From an uncultured Bacteroides sp. (GTDB lineage Bacteria > Bacteroidota > Bacteroidia > Bacteroidales > Bacteroidaceae): a stretch of 64,000 nucleotides of DNA. How positions within the stretch are numbered: the first letter of the stretch is position 1; each line of letters begins with the position of its first letter. A program made the position numbers and the translations under genes. Shown here in pieces: positions 7,963-15,370 of the stretch. The notes beneath the pieces were generated by a model. It was not told the origin of the DNA, did no database searches, and worked only from the letters and a program-made list of their open reading frames with translations. Where the stretch lies: NCBI RefSeq assembly GCF_959029255.1, contig NZ_CAUFUE010000026.1, forward strand, positions 1-64,000, in the 5' to 3' direction.

Positions 7963-10170
7963 TCACCGACCTAACTCAAGTTGGTTCTTTACTAATTGAT
8001 AATACAATCCTTTTTTCTCTGTAAGTTCCTCGTGTGTACCTTCTTCGGCTATCCTGCCTTTGTCCAGTACCACTATTTTGTCCGCATCCCTCACAGTGCT
8101 CAGTCGGTGAGCCACTACGACTACCGTTTTCCCCCGATAGAATGTGCGCAGATGCTTCATAATTTCGCTCTCATTGTTGGCGTCCAAGGCATTGGTCGCT
8201 TCATCAAAAAACAGGTATTCCGGATTTTTGTATACGGCGCGTGCAATGAGTAACCTCTGTCGCTGTCCTTGGCTGATACCATTTCCTTCCATGCCTATTT
8301 TCGTGTTATAGCCCAACGGAAGCGAATCTATAAACTCACGGATATTGGCTACTGTCACTGCATGGCGCAATCTTTCTATGTCTATTTGTTCATCGTTTAT
8401 CGCGATGTTGTTGGCTATCGTGTCCGAAAAGATAAATCCATCCTGCATCACCGAACCGGTACGTGCCCGCCATAAGTGCGGATTTATGATTCCCAGAGGG
8501 GTTTCACCTATTTTAATTCCTCCCTTATTGGGTGTATAGAAGCCCAGCAATAATTTTATTAAAGTTGTTTTACCACTACCGCTGGCGCCTACAATGGCCG
8601 TCACCCGATGTTCCGGAATGGAGAGATTTACTTTATCCAGTACGTAATCCCGGTCGGCACCGTCGTAGCTGAATGACAGGTTTTCTATTTCAATGTTTCG
8701 TTTATCCGGCAATACGCTCAGTTTCGACTGGATATCCTGCTCTTCATCTTTCTGCCCGTGTATCTCATTCAAACGCTCCAAACTGATTTTGGCGTCTTGC
8801 AACTGTTGCGCAAAGCCGATGAAGGAACTAATCGGACCACTCAACTGGCCGATGATGTAAGTTAAAGACATCATCATACCCAGTGTCATCTGTCCTTCTA
8901 CTACCGATTTGGCTGCCAAGAACGAGATGATGATATTGGTGGTTTGATTAAAAAAAATAGAACCCACTTGCTGCACTTGTCCCACAGCCAGACCCTTGAC
9001 ACTTATCTTGAATAGCTTCACTTGAATACGCTCCCACTGCCAACGCTTTTGTTTCTCACAATTGTTCAGTTTTATTTCCTGCATGGCAGTGATTAATTGT
9101 ATCAAGCTGCTTTGCTCACCGGCAGCTTGTGCAAAGCGACGAGTATCAAGTTCCCTGCGGTACTTCATAAAAGCGAGAATCCAGCAAATATAGAGTGCGT
9201 TGCCGGCTAAGAAAATAACTAATATCGTCAGATTGTAGTAGGCAAGTACAAATGCAAATATGAAAAAATTGACAAATGAGAAAAGAGTTGAGATTGAAGC
9301 TCCCGTGAGAAAAGTCTCTATTCGGTTATGGTCACCAATACGTTGCATGATGTCTCCTATCATCTTCGTGTCAAAGTAATGGAGCGGAAGCTTCATTAGC
9401 TTTGACAGAAAATCGGACACTAAAGAGATATTGATTCTCGTATTCATGTGCAGCAGTATCCAGCTCCTTATGAATTCCACTGATAATTGTGATACTGAAA
9501 CCACTAGCTGGGCAATGAGAATCAAAGTTATGAAACTCAGATTTCCATCCCTGATACCGACATCCACTAACGCTTGTGTAAGAAAAGGGAAGATGAGTTG
9601 TAGCAAGCTTGCCAAAGCCATTCCTAAAACTAATTGTATCAATTGCTTTCGGTAAGGCGACAGGTATTTAATGAAGAAAAACAGGCTCCGGTTGCCCAAG
9701 TCTTTTTCTTCTTCCAATCGGTCGAAGTCAGGTCCCGGTTCAAGTAGAAGTGCGGCGCCTTGGGCTTCTCCATCTATCCGGGTAGACAACCAGCACTGTT
9801 TAAATTCTGCTTCATTATATGATATTAATTGTCGGGCGGGATCTGAAATGTAAAAACGGTAGTTCCCATGCTTCTTCCTTATATCATAGCAAACCACGAA
9901 ATGATTCTGGTTCCAATGAAGAATGCAAGGTAATGAGACGTCCTCCACTAATTGCTGAAATGAAATTCGTACGCCCGAGGTGCGGAATCCCAGCGACTCC
10001 GCCGCATCGCTTATGCCAAGCATCGAAACACCGCCCCGGGTGATGAACGAACGAGCCCGAAGTGTTTGCAAAGAAAAGGTTTTACCATAGAATTTAGCAA
10101 TCATTCTTAGGCAGGTAGGACCGCAGTCCATGGCGTCGAGTTGGGTGTAATGGGGAAAGTTGTTTCTCAT
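7963..10170 (-). CDS. C39-peptidase-containing ABC exporter (PCAT)
   Basis: The 735-residue protein combines three domains. The N-terminal C39 protease has catalytic Cys16 in MDCGPTCL, a His in HWNQNHFVVCY and an Asp in ISDPARQL. A six-helix ABC membrane domain follows (about 165-440). The nucleotide-binding domain has Walker A GASGSGKTTL near residue 526, signature ISQGQRQR and Walker B YLFFDEATNALD near 651. PCATs cut leader peptides after a double glycine while exporting the cargo. The precursor encoded upstream in the same operon has exactly such a KAIIGG site. The gene starts 4 bp after the glycosyltransferase stop and looks intact. Confidence 0.95.
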   Translation of the reverse strand: MRNNFPHYTQLDAMDCGPTCLRMIAKFYGKTFSLQTLRARSFITRGGVSMLGISDAAESLGFRTSGVRISFQQLVEDVSLPCILHWNQNHFVVCYDIRKKHGNYRFYISDPARQLISYNEAEFKQCWLSTRIDGEAQGAALLLEPGPDFDRLEEEKDLGNRSLFFFIKYLSPYRKQLIQLVLGMALASLLQLIFPFLTQALVDVGIRDGNLSFITLILIAQLVVSVSQLSVEFIRSWILLHMNTRINISLVSDFLSKLMKLPLHYFDTKMIGDIMQRIGDHNRIETFLTGASISTLFSFVNFFIFAFVLAYYNLTILVIFLAGNALYICWILAFMKYRRELDTRRFAQAAGEQSSLIQLITAMQEIKLNNCEKQKRWQWERIQVKLFKISVKGLAVGQVQQVGSIFFNQTTNIIISFLAAKSVVEGQMTLGMMMSLTYIIGQLSGPISSFIGFAQQLQDAKISLERLNEIHGQKDEEQDIQSKLSVLPDKRNIEIENLSFSYDGADRDYVLDKVNLSIPEHRVTAIVGASGSGKTTLIKLLLGFYTPNKGGIKIGETPLGIINPHLWRARTGSVMQDGFIFSDTIANNIAINDEQIDIERLRHAVTVANIREFIDSLPLGYNTKIGMEGNGISQGQRQRLLIARAVYKNPEYLFFDEATNALDANNESEIMKHLRTFYRGKTVVVVAHRLSTVRDADKIVVLDKGRIAEEGTHEELTEKKGLYYQLVKNQLELGR

Positions 10171-10174
10171 ATAG

Positions 10175-11410
10175 TTAAAGTGTATTCAGCAAGCGTCTAT
10201 AATTTTCTTCCATATCATGTATATGGTATGTTGACTTGAACTTTAATTCCGCTCCTTTATTCAGCTCTTGAGCAAGCTTTTTAGAAGCCAATATATCTAA
10301 AATGGCAGTAGCGATATTTTGGACAAACTCTTTCTTGTTTTCTCGATTCCCTATCTTTGCTATCCTTGCATTTACTCCGTCGCAAAACATATTACGCAGT
10401 CCGTAACCATCCGAAGCGACTATGGGTAGCCCATGCATCATCATTTCTATTCCGGTATAGGAGCACTGTTCATAATAAGAAGGAATAACGCCTATATCAG
10501 CTACCGTATACCACTTATAAAGCTGTTCCTTATTGATTAAGCCAACAAATGTGACCCGCGTGGCGAAAGCGGATGCCATCGCAATGAGGTTTTTCATATT
10601 AGTTTCATTATCAAAACCGGTAATTACCAACCGGGCATCAGGTTCCTTTTCCAGCACAAGGCCAAGTGCTTCTAATAATGTATACATACCTTTTTTTAAA
10701 GTGGGTCTGCCCGCAAAGAGCAGAATTTTATCGTTTGGGGAGATAAATAGTTCTCGCCTTAATTTATTTCGATTATAGTTTTGATTAATATTTTTTTCCA
10801 GTCTAAGTCCGTTAGGTATCAATGCAATTTTATCCAAGGATACGCAATAAGTATCTTGTAATAAATTGAAAGTGTCTTTAGATAAACAGACCACACGGTC
10901 GACGAGTGCATACATCCTCTTTTCTTCATTATAAAAAGATAGAGCTCTTTCCTGCCGCTCATCAACTTTCTCCGTCACTCTTTCCCTACATGCTATTTTC
11001 TTGAATTCATCTACATCGCCTGTGAATGCTGAAGTCCATCCCATATCATGAATTGTAAATACAAGTTTGGAAAGTGGACATACTTTTCTTATTTCGTTCA
11101 TCAGAGTTTCGCAAGGAGAATGGTTGATAAAGAAAACATTATCCGAAGAATCCGGAATATATATTTTGAGAAACCTCCCTACGATTTCGGCGTTATCCAT
11201 AAAGTCACCCAGCATAAAAGGAGGAAATAACATCTTTTCTATTTCTTCTTCTTTTGAGAGAGTGAATTCCTCTACATTGGCATTAAAAACCAGCATACAA
11301 ACTTCTACATCTATTTGCTTCATGCAATGGAGGAACTCTCTGATGAAAGAACCGATGCCATTCTTTTGCGAACTGACGTATTCGTCGCACAGGTATACTT
11401 TCTTCCTCAT
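10175..11410 (-). CDS. Family-4-type glycosyltransferase of a GG-Bacteroidales peptide system
   Basis: The start MRKKVYLCDEY at 11410 is chosen because its ATG overlaps the LanC-like stop by four bases (ATGA), like the preceding gene pair. The protein has a GT-B fold: an N-terminal acceptor half with KNGIGSFIREFLHCM, then LLFAGRPTLKKGMYTLLEAL and a GT4-type C-terminal motif in ADIGVIPSYYEQCSYTGIEM. The NGIGSFIRE start resembles the TIGR04157-type transferases that accompany GG-leader peptides in Bacteroidales. It probably adds a sugar to the exported peptide; donor and acceptor are unknown. Confidence 0.85.
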   Translation of the reverse strand: MRKKVYLCDEYVSSQKNGIGSFIREFLHCMKQIDVEVCMLVFNANVEEFTLSKEEEIEKMLFPPFMLGDFMDNAEIVGRFLKIYIPDSSDNVFFINHSPCETLMNEIRKVCPLSKLVFTIHDMGWTSAFTGDVDEFKKIACRERVTEKVDERQERALSFYNEEKRMYALVDRVVCLSKDTFNLLQDTYCVSLDKIALIPNGLRLEKNINQNYNRNKLRRELFISPNDKILLFAGRPTLKKGMYTLLEALGLVLEKEPDARLVITGFDNETNMKNLIAMASAFATRVTFVGLINKEQLYKWYTVADIGVIPSYYEQCSYTGIEMMMHGLPIVASDGYGLRNMFCDGVNARIAKIGNRENKKEFVQNIATAILDILASKKLAQELNKGAELKFKSTYHIHDMEENYRRLLNTL

Positions 11411-12102
11411 TGTAAACACTGTTTGAGTAATATGCCGGACAACCCCTCTCTTATTCCTAAAGGATATTCAAAACAACGCTCCTCATTTACTTCGGTATTT
11501 TTGATAAATAGTGTGACATCCAATTTGTAGTCCAAAGTAATCCTGTTGGCATACCAATTTATGTATTTATCAATCAGCACTCTCAGGGGAACGGATAAGT
11601 TGCATTGTTTTAATGACATCACAGAAGAATAAAGGTCACCCAAATAAGTTTCATCGAACGGTAATAAGTCTCCTTTACTGATAGCTCCATGCAAATGCGC
11701 CAATACATAATGCAATAATCCTTCCATACCGGTTTCTAAGGATAAGTCAGTTATCCTGCGAGGATCTCTTTCCATTATTTTCGAATCAAGCTCTCCGCAA
11801 ACATCAACTCCTTTACCCTCTGCAAAGCCATTTTGCAACAGGTATTCTAATCCCCACCCTATTCCGGCAAAGCCCGATGCAAAGTCTGTGCCTAGTCCTT
11901 TGTATGTTTTTCCCATGATATCGTCCAATAGTTCACCCATGCAATCATCATAAATACTAGTAAGAGTTTGTTTGTACAGATGTGCGAATGTTATCGCCAG
12001 CCCTGTTTTTCCTGCAAACAATCCGAAGTCGGATAGAAATTTGGAATTCAGAAGCAAGATGTGCAGTATCCTAGCTGAAAAACTGAATTGCCTGTTTTTC
12101 AT
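11407..12102 (-). CDS. Short LanC-like (alpha/alpha toroid) protein
   Basis: The 231-residue protein has repeated glycine motifs typical of the LanC alpha/alpha barrel: GLFAGKTGLAITFAHL, DFASGFAGIGWGLEYL, LETGMEGLLHYVLAHL and LGIREGLSGILL, each followed by a helix. Full LanC cyclases have about 400 residues and bind zinc through Cys-Cys-His in their C-terminal half. Here I count only about four of the usual repeats and see no zinc-ligand motifs. It may be a shortened scaffold or binding protein rather than a lanthionine cyclase. Both ends overlap neighbours by four bases, so it is tightly coupled in the operon. Decay to non-function is possible, but the reading frame is intact. Confidence 0.7.
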   Translation of the reverse strand: MKNRQFSFSARILHILLLNSKFLSDFGLFAGKTGLAITFAHLYKQTLTSIYDDCMGELLDDIMGKTYKGLGTDFASGFAGIGWGLEYLLQNGFAEGKGVDVCGELDSKIMERDPRRITDLSLETGMEGLLHYVLAHLHGAISKGDLLPFDETYLGDLYSSVMSLKQCNLSVPLRVLIDKYINWYANRITLDYKLDVTLFIKNTEVNEERCFEYPLGIREGLSGILLKQCLQ

Positions 12103-13169
12103 TTCTTATAATATTCTTCTAAAACCCACTGGAGATGCTGCCACTGTGCTGTAATTACAGAAACAATTTTTCCTGTTTTATCTATTAAAAAGCCAACCGG
12201 AATTCCTATTATGCAATATAGTTTACGAATCTCCTCCACGCGTTCTTGGTTTCCCACATAAAGTTCGGGCCAAGAGATACCTTTATTCTCTATTGCATTC
12301 ATCCATCTTTCTTTACTTACATCCAAGGAAATGCCAAGGATTTCAAGCCCATCGGATTTATATTTTTCATACAGTTCTTTTATATGAGGTTCCTGAGCAA
12401 TGCAAGGACCGCACCAACTTGCCCAGAAGTCGAGATACAGCAGTCTGGACTTACCTACATAATCAGAGATTCGTTTTTCTTCATCGGCAGCATTTTTCAA
12501 AGGAAAATCGAGAAATGTTTTATTAACGAGTGAGTCTTGTGCATCCCGATCTTTTCGATATTGATAAGCTTCTATAACGTCGTTTCGTTTTTTTTCGCTA
12601 TCCGGTAGTAATTCATACAGTTTATAAAAATAAGGATCATCTCTATATTGAGCGTCAGCAAGGAAAAGGGATCTTCCTATTCCATTATGAATATATTTCT
12701 TTTTAAACTGATATTTATAGGCAAAGAATCTCTCCCATCCTGCTTTATAAAAAGCCTCTGATTGCCCCTCAATGCTGAAAGTTTTAGGAATACTCCTGCA
12801 AGAATCACGATATTGCTGATAGTCAGTCGCAAAAGGAGAATGAAGGACTGGTTCTTGTTTTAATTCTACTTCAATCGGACCTCTCTCAAGAAAAAATTTA
12901 AGTGTAAAAGTACTATCAGGGGCATATTGCATTGAGATTTGGGATTGCTCATATAAATATTCGGAACCCTTAAAGTAAAAATGACCATTTGTCACGTAAG
13001 TAGAATCTATGGAGCGAATGGAATCGCCTATAAAAGTGGAAAGTGTCACCACTTTATCATTATATTTAGAATCAACTTTACCATTCACATAGAATGAAGC
13101 TACTTGAGAACGTATGAACGGTGAGAATAGGAGTAAACCTAAAATAAACAACTTCTTTTTTATTTCCAT
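12099..13169 (-). CDS. TlpA-like secreted thioredoxin, second copy
   Basis: The start at MEIKKKLFILGLLLFSPF (13169) gives a proper signal peptide. An upstream in-frame ATG at 13241 would spoil it. Residues 30-230 form a DUF4369-like beta domain plus a helical linker. The C-terminal 140 residues are a TlpA/ResA-type thioredoxin with active site FWASWCGPC and a cis-proline motif GIPVGFLID. The protein should act in the periplasm on thiols or disulfides. It is a clear paralogue of the product of 13429-14496 (for example KYQFKKKYIHNGIGR in both), made by a tandem duplication whose scar lies between them. The likely clients are the cysteines of the precursor peptide. Confidence 0.88.
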   Translation of the reverse strand: MEIKKKLFILGLLLFSPFIRSQVASFYVNGKVDSKYNDKVVTLSTFIGDSIRSIDSTYVTNGHFYFKGSEYLYEQSQISMQYAPDSTFTLKFFLERGPIEVELKQEPVLHSPFATDYQQYRDSCRSIPKTFSIEGQSEAFYKAGWERFFAYKYQFKKKYIHNGIGRSLFLADAQYRDDPYFYKLYELLPDSEKKRNDVIEAYQYRKDRDAQDSLVNKTFLDFPLKNAADEEKRISDYVGKSRLLYLDFWASWCGPCIAQEPHIKELYEKYKSDGLEILGISLDVSKERWMNAIENKGISWPELYVGNQERVEEIRKLYCIIGIPVGFLIDKTGKIVSVITAQWQHLQWVLEEYYKK

Positions 13170-13237
13170 ATTATTTTTATAAGGTACTTTATTGATAATT
13201 TCTATAAGATTAAATGTTGTGGTATGGAGTGAATGTA

Positions 13238-13297
13238 TCATTGTAGATGTATATTATTATTGGAATTGCTTAATTCAAGTTTTTCTAAATTTCTCAT
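13238..13297 (-). pseudogene. Truncated second copy of the GG-leader precursor gene
   Basis: The ATG at 13297 begins MRNLEKLELSN, matching the start MRNLGKLKLSD of the intact precursor at 15267, then diverges and stops after 19 residues. The upstream DNA is also homologous to that of the intact gene (13271-13400 versus 15241-15370). The leader end, GG site and core are all missing, so it cannot make a peptide. It is what remains of a duplicated precursor gene. Confidence 0.8.
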
Positions 13298-13400
13298 AAT
13301 CATTAAATTTATAGTTTACCGTAGATTATCTTCAATAAGTAGCTAATTTATTGATCTATTACTCTACGATTTAGCAATAGTTATAGAGCCGACATCTATC
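13271..13400. repeat. 130-bp direct repeat, duplication copy 2
   Basis: This segment aligns without gaps to 15241-15370 with 15 mismatches (88% identity). It covers the end of the VKOR-fusion gene, the spacer and the start of the precursor gene. A stretch of 30 bases (13321-13350) in the spacer, containing the TCAATAA/TTATTGA hairpin arms, is identical apart from its last bases. Confidence 0.9.
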
Positions 13401-13432
13401 CTATCTGAAAAACTGAATTGCCTGTTCCTCAT
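13364..13432 (-). pseudogene. Chimeric scar ORF: LanC-like start joined to VKOR-fusion end
   Basis: The 22-codon frame starts with MRNRQFSFSDRI, nearly the same as the LanC-like start MKNRQFSFSARI at 12102, including the four-base ATGA overlap with the preceding TlpA gene. It then continues DVGSITIAKS and stops, matching the end DVNSIAIAKS of the VKOR fusion at 15334. This is the junction expected if a segment running from within the VKOR gene to within the LanC-like gene was tandemly duplicated and joined end to start. Confidence 0.85.
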
Positions 13433-14496
13433 TTCTTATAATATTCTCCTAACACCCACTCAAGTATCTGCCAATGACCACAATTGACCTTTATTACTTT
13501 GCCCGATTGGTCGATTAAAACTCCATAAGGAATTCCTATAATACAATATGATTCCCGAATTAGGTCTTCGCGTTCCTTGCTTCCGGCACAAAGTTCAGGC
13601 CATGGATTCCCTGTTCTTTCTATTGCAGCCAGCCAGCTCTTGGCATTGGTGTCTAAAGAGATGCCAAGCACTTCAAAGCCATCCGCCTTATATTTTTCAT
13701 ACAATTCTTTTATATAAGGTTGCTGGGCTATGCAAGGACCACACCAGCTTGCCCAAAAATCTAAAAATAAGAGTTTGGATTTACCTACATAGTCAGAAAT
13801 ACGTTGTTCCTTACCGGAAGTATTTATTAATGTCAAATCGGGAAATGGCTTATTTTCCAGCTGAATTTGCTTGTCTTTCCTGACTCTTTCTTTGTAACTA
13901 TCTTGTACTTCATATCGTTTTTTATCTTTTTCAGGAAGCAATTCGTAGAGTTTATAGAAATAAGGGTCTGATTCATATTGTGCGCTTTCCTCGATAAGAA
14001 GATTTCTGCCTATGCCGTTGTGGATATGTTTTTTTTTGAATTGATATTTGTAAGATAGCAAACGTTCTGTACCTTCATTGTAGAAGGCTTGTGTCTGACC
14101 TTCGACGGAATAAGCTCGTTCGATACTGCTACAAGAGTCAACATACAATTTATATTCTGTCACTAAAGGAGAGTGAACTACAGATTTCTGCTTTAGTTCT
14201 ACTTCAATTGGTCCCTGTTCAAGATATAATTCTGCGGCAAAAACGCTGTCGGGATAGTTTCCCATAGAAATCAATGACTTTTCATACAGATATTCGGGAC
14301 CAACAAAAGAGAAATGCCCATTTGCCACGTATGCAGAATCGACCGAACGGATATAATTGCCTGTAAAAGTGAATAGGGTGACTAAGGAACCGTTGTATCG
14401 GGGGGCAGTTTTTCCGTCTATTCGGTAGAAATTCTTCTGGGCGCATATTGTTAGCGAAAAGACCGAAAACAAGAACCATATAGCATATTTATTCAT
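13429..14496 (-). CDS. TlpA-like secreted thioredoxin, first copy
   Basis: This 355-residue paralogue of the 12099-13169 product has a signal peptide (MNKYAIWFLFSVFSLTICAQ), a DUF4369-like N-terminal domain and a C-terminal thioredoxin domain with FWASWCGPC and GIPYGVLID. Its start overlaps the end of the plug-like gene by 8 bp. It probably reduces or reshuffles disulfides in the periplasm, possibly in the cysteine-rich precursor, alongside the VKOR-thioredoxin fusion that would make them. The two TlpA copies have diverged at many residues, so the duplication is not recent. Confidence 0.88.
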   Translation of the reverse strand: MNKYAIWFLFSVFSLTICAQKNFYRIDGKTAPRYNGSLVTLFTFTGNYIRSVDSAYVANGHFSFVGPEYLYEKSLISMGNYPDSVFAAELYLEQGPIEVELKQKSVVHSPLVTEYKLYVDSCSSIERAYSVEGQTQAFYNEGTERLLSYKYQFKKKHIHNGIGRNLLIEESAQYESDPYFYKLYELLPEKDKKRYEVQDSYKERVRKDKQIQLENKPFPDLTLINTSGKEQRISDYVGKSKLLFLDFWASWCGPCIAQQPYIKELYEKYKADGFEVLGISLDTNAKSWLAAIERTGNPWPELCAGSKEREDLIRESYCIIGIPYGVLIDQSGKVIKVNCGHWQILEWVLGEYYKK

Positions 14497-14824
14497 TGAT
14501 GTCCTCGCTCTCTTTTTTGTAGATTAATATTCCTTTTCTGTATTTTTCTCCGTAATACTTGACTGCATCATAAGGCCAAATAGTACCGTCAACCTGGCGA
14601 TATTGGGGTCTCTGCTTATTTGTTACAGTATCGAAAATCACGGTATAGTGCACCGGACTCTCATCCAAAAGGATAGTCATGTGGCTGACATGGTATCGAT
14701 AGTAATCAAGGCTATCGGTTACTACAACTGCTGTATCCCGTTTTTCTGATGAAAAAACATTGGTATAAGTGAACAGAGCTATCGTTACCATTAATAAGTA
14801 TAGGCTATTTAAAGAATGTTTCAT
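14489..14824 (-). CDS. Small exported protein with a plug-like fold signature
   Basis: The 111-residue product has an N-terminal hydrophobic signal (LYLLMVTIALFTYTNVFSS). The rest reads HMTILLDESPVHYTVIFDT and then DAVKYYGEKYRKGILIYKK. The last part resembles the pattern of TonB-receptor plug domains, where a strand-helix-strand ends in YGxxGxxGVIxI. I therefore suspect a free-standing mini plug-like domain; this is a pattern match, not a firm assignment. It lies between the precursor and the TlpA genes, so an immunity or peptide-binding role is possible. Unknown function is the safe label. Confidence 0.5.
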   Translation of the reverse strand: MKHSLNSLYLLMVTIALFTYTNVFSSEKRDTAVVVTDSLDYYRYHVSHMTILLDESPVHYTVIFDTVTNKQRPQYRQVDGTIWPYDAVKYYGEKYRKGILIYKKESEDINE

Positions 14825-14900
14825 GTTTTTATTATTTAAATAATAGGAAAGACTTTAACCTTCTCAAACTTTTGACTTATCTGAGATATGCATAGTTTTG

Positions 14901-14944
14901 TAAATGATAATTTATCAAGATTTGCCTTGATAAATTATCATTTA
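14901..14944 (-). terminator. 19-bp hairpin just downstream of the precursor gene
   Basis: Bases 14901-14919 pair perfectly with 14926-14944 around a 6-nt loop. The stem is AT-rich and lacks a clean T run on the minus strand. It sits between the precursor stop (14986) and the next gene (14824), where partial termination or mRNA end protection would give more precursor than enzyme. The two flanking stretches of the 161-base gap show nothing else. Confidence 0.75.
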
Positions 14945-14985
14945 ACTATATATTCTGCAGATTGATTAAATTTTTATTATCATAT

Positions 14986-15267
14986 CTATTTGCATGTGCA
15001 AAAATATGAAGATGGTTTTCCGAAGATACCCCTTATTTCCTCTACTTGGCATGTGCGTTTTATGGGTTTCTCTGTTGAACCCGATGCTGCTGGTGGTACA
15101 ACAGGGCATTCTCCACTACATGTAACATCATCTTTACTCTCAAAGCCACTACCCGTACCTGTATTGCGACACTGAGTGTTTCCCATTTGTCCGCCGATGA
15201 TTGCTTTCATTTCATTGCTATCCATTACTTTGGCATCACTTAACTTTAGCTTTCCTAAATTTCTCAT
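14986..15267 (-). CDS. GG-leader ribosomal peptide precursor with six cysteines
   Basis: The 93-residue product begins MRNLGKLKLSDAKVMDSNEM and its leader ends KAIIGG at residue 26. This is the conserved leader of the Bacteroidales GG-type peptides (TIGR04149-like). The 67-residue core follows, with Cys33, Cys50, Cys54, Cys73, Cys90 and Cys92, a Pro/Ala/Ser linker around 55-65 and a C-terminal FCTCK. The C39 exporter in the operon should cut after GG. The VKOR-thioredoxin fusion and two TlpA proteins suggest up to three disulfides. A LanC-like protein and a glycosyltransferase suggest further changes, but no dehydratase or radical SAM enzyme is encoded in the window. A bacteriocin-like role is likely but not shown. 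Confidence 0.85.
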   Translation of the reverse strand: MRNLGKLKLSDAKVMDSNEMKAIIGGQMGNTQCRNTGTGSGFESKDDVTCSGECPVVPPAASGSTEKPIKRTCQVEEIRGIFGKPSSYFCTCK

Positions 15268-15370
15268 AATAATTAAATTTTTAGTTTACCGTAGATTATC
15301 TTCAATAAGTAGCTAATTTATTGACCTATTACCCTACGATTTGGCAATAGCTATAGAGTTAACATCTATT
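15241..15370. repeat. 130-bp direct repeat, duplication copy 1
   Basis: This is the original of the repeat at 13271-13400 (88% identity, offset exactly 1970 bp). It includes the VKOR-fusion stop, the 66-base spacer with the inverted arms TCAATAA/TTATTGA, and the precursor start. Confidence 0.9.
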
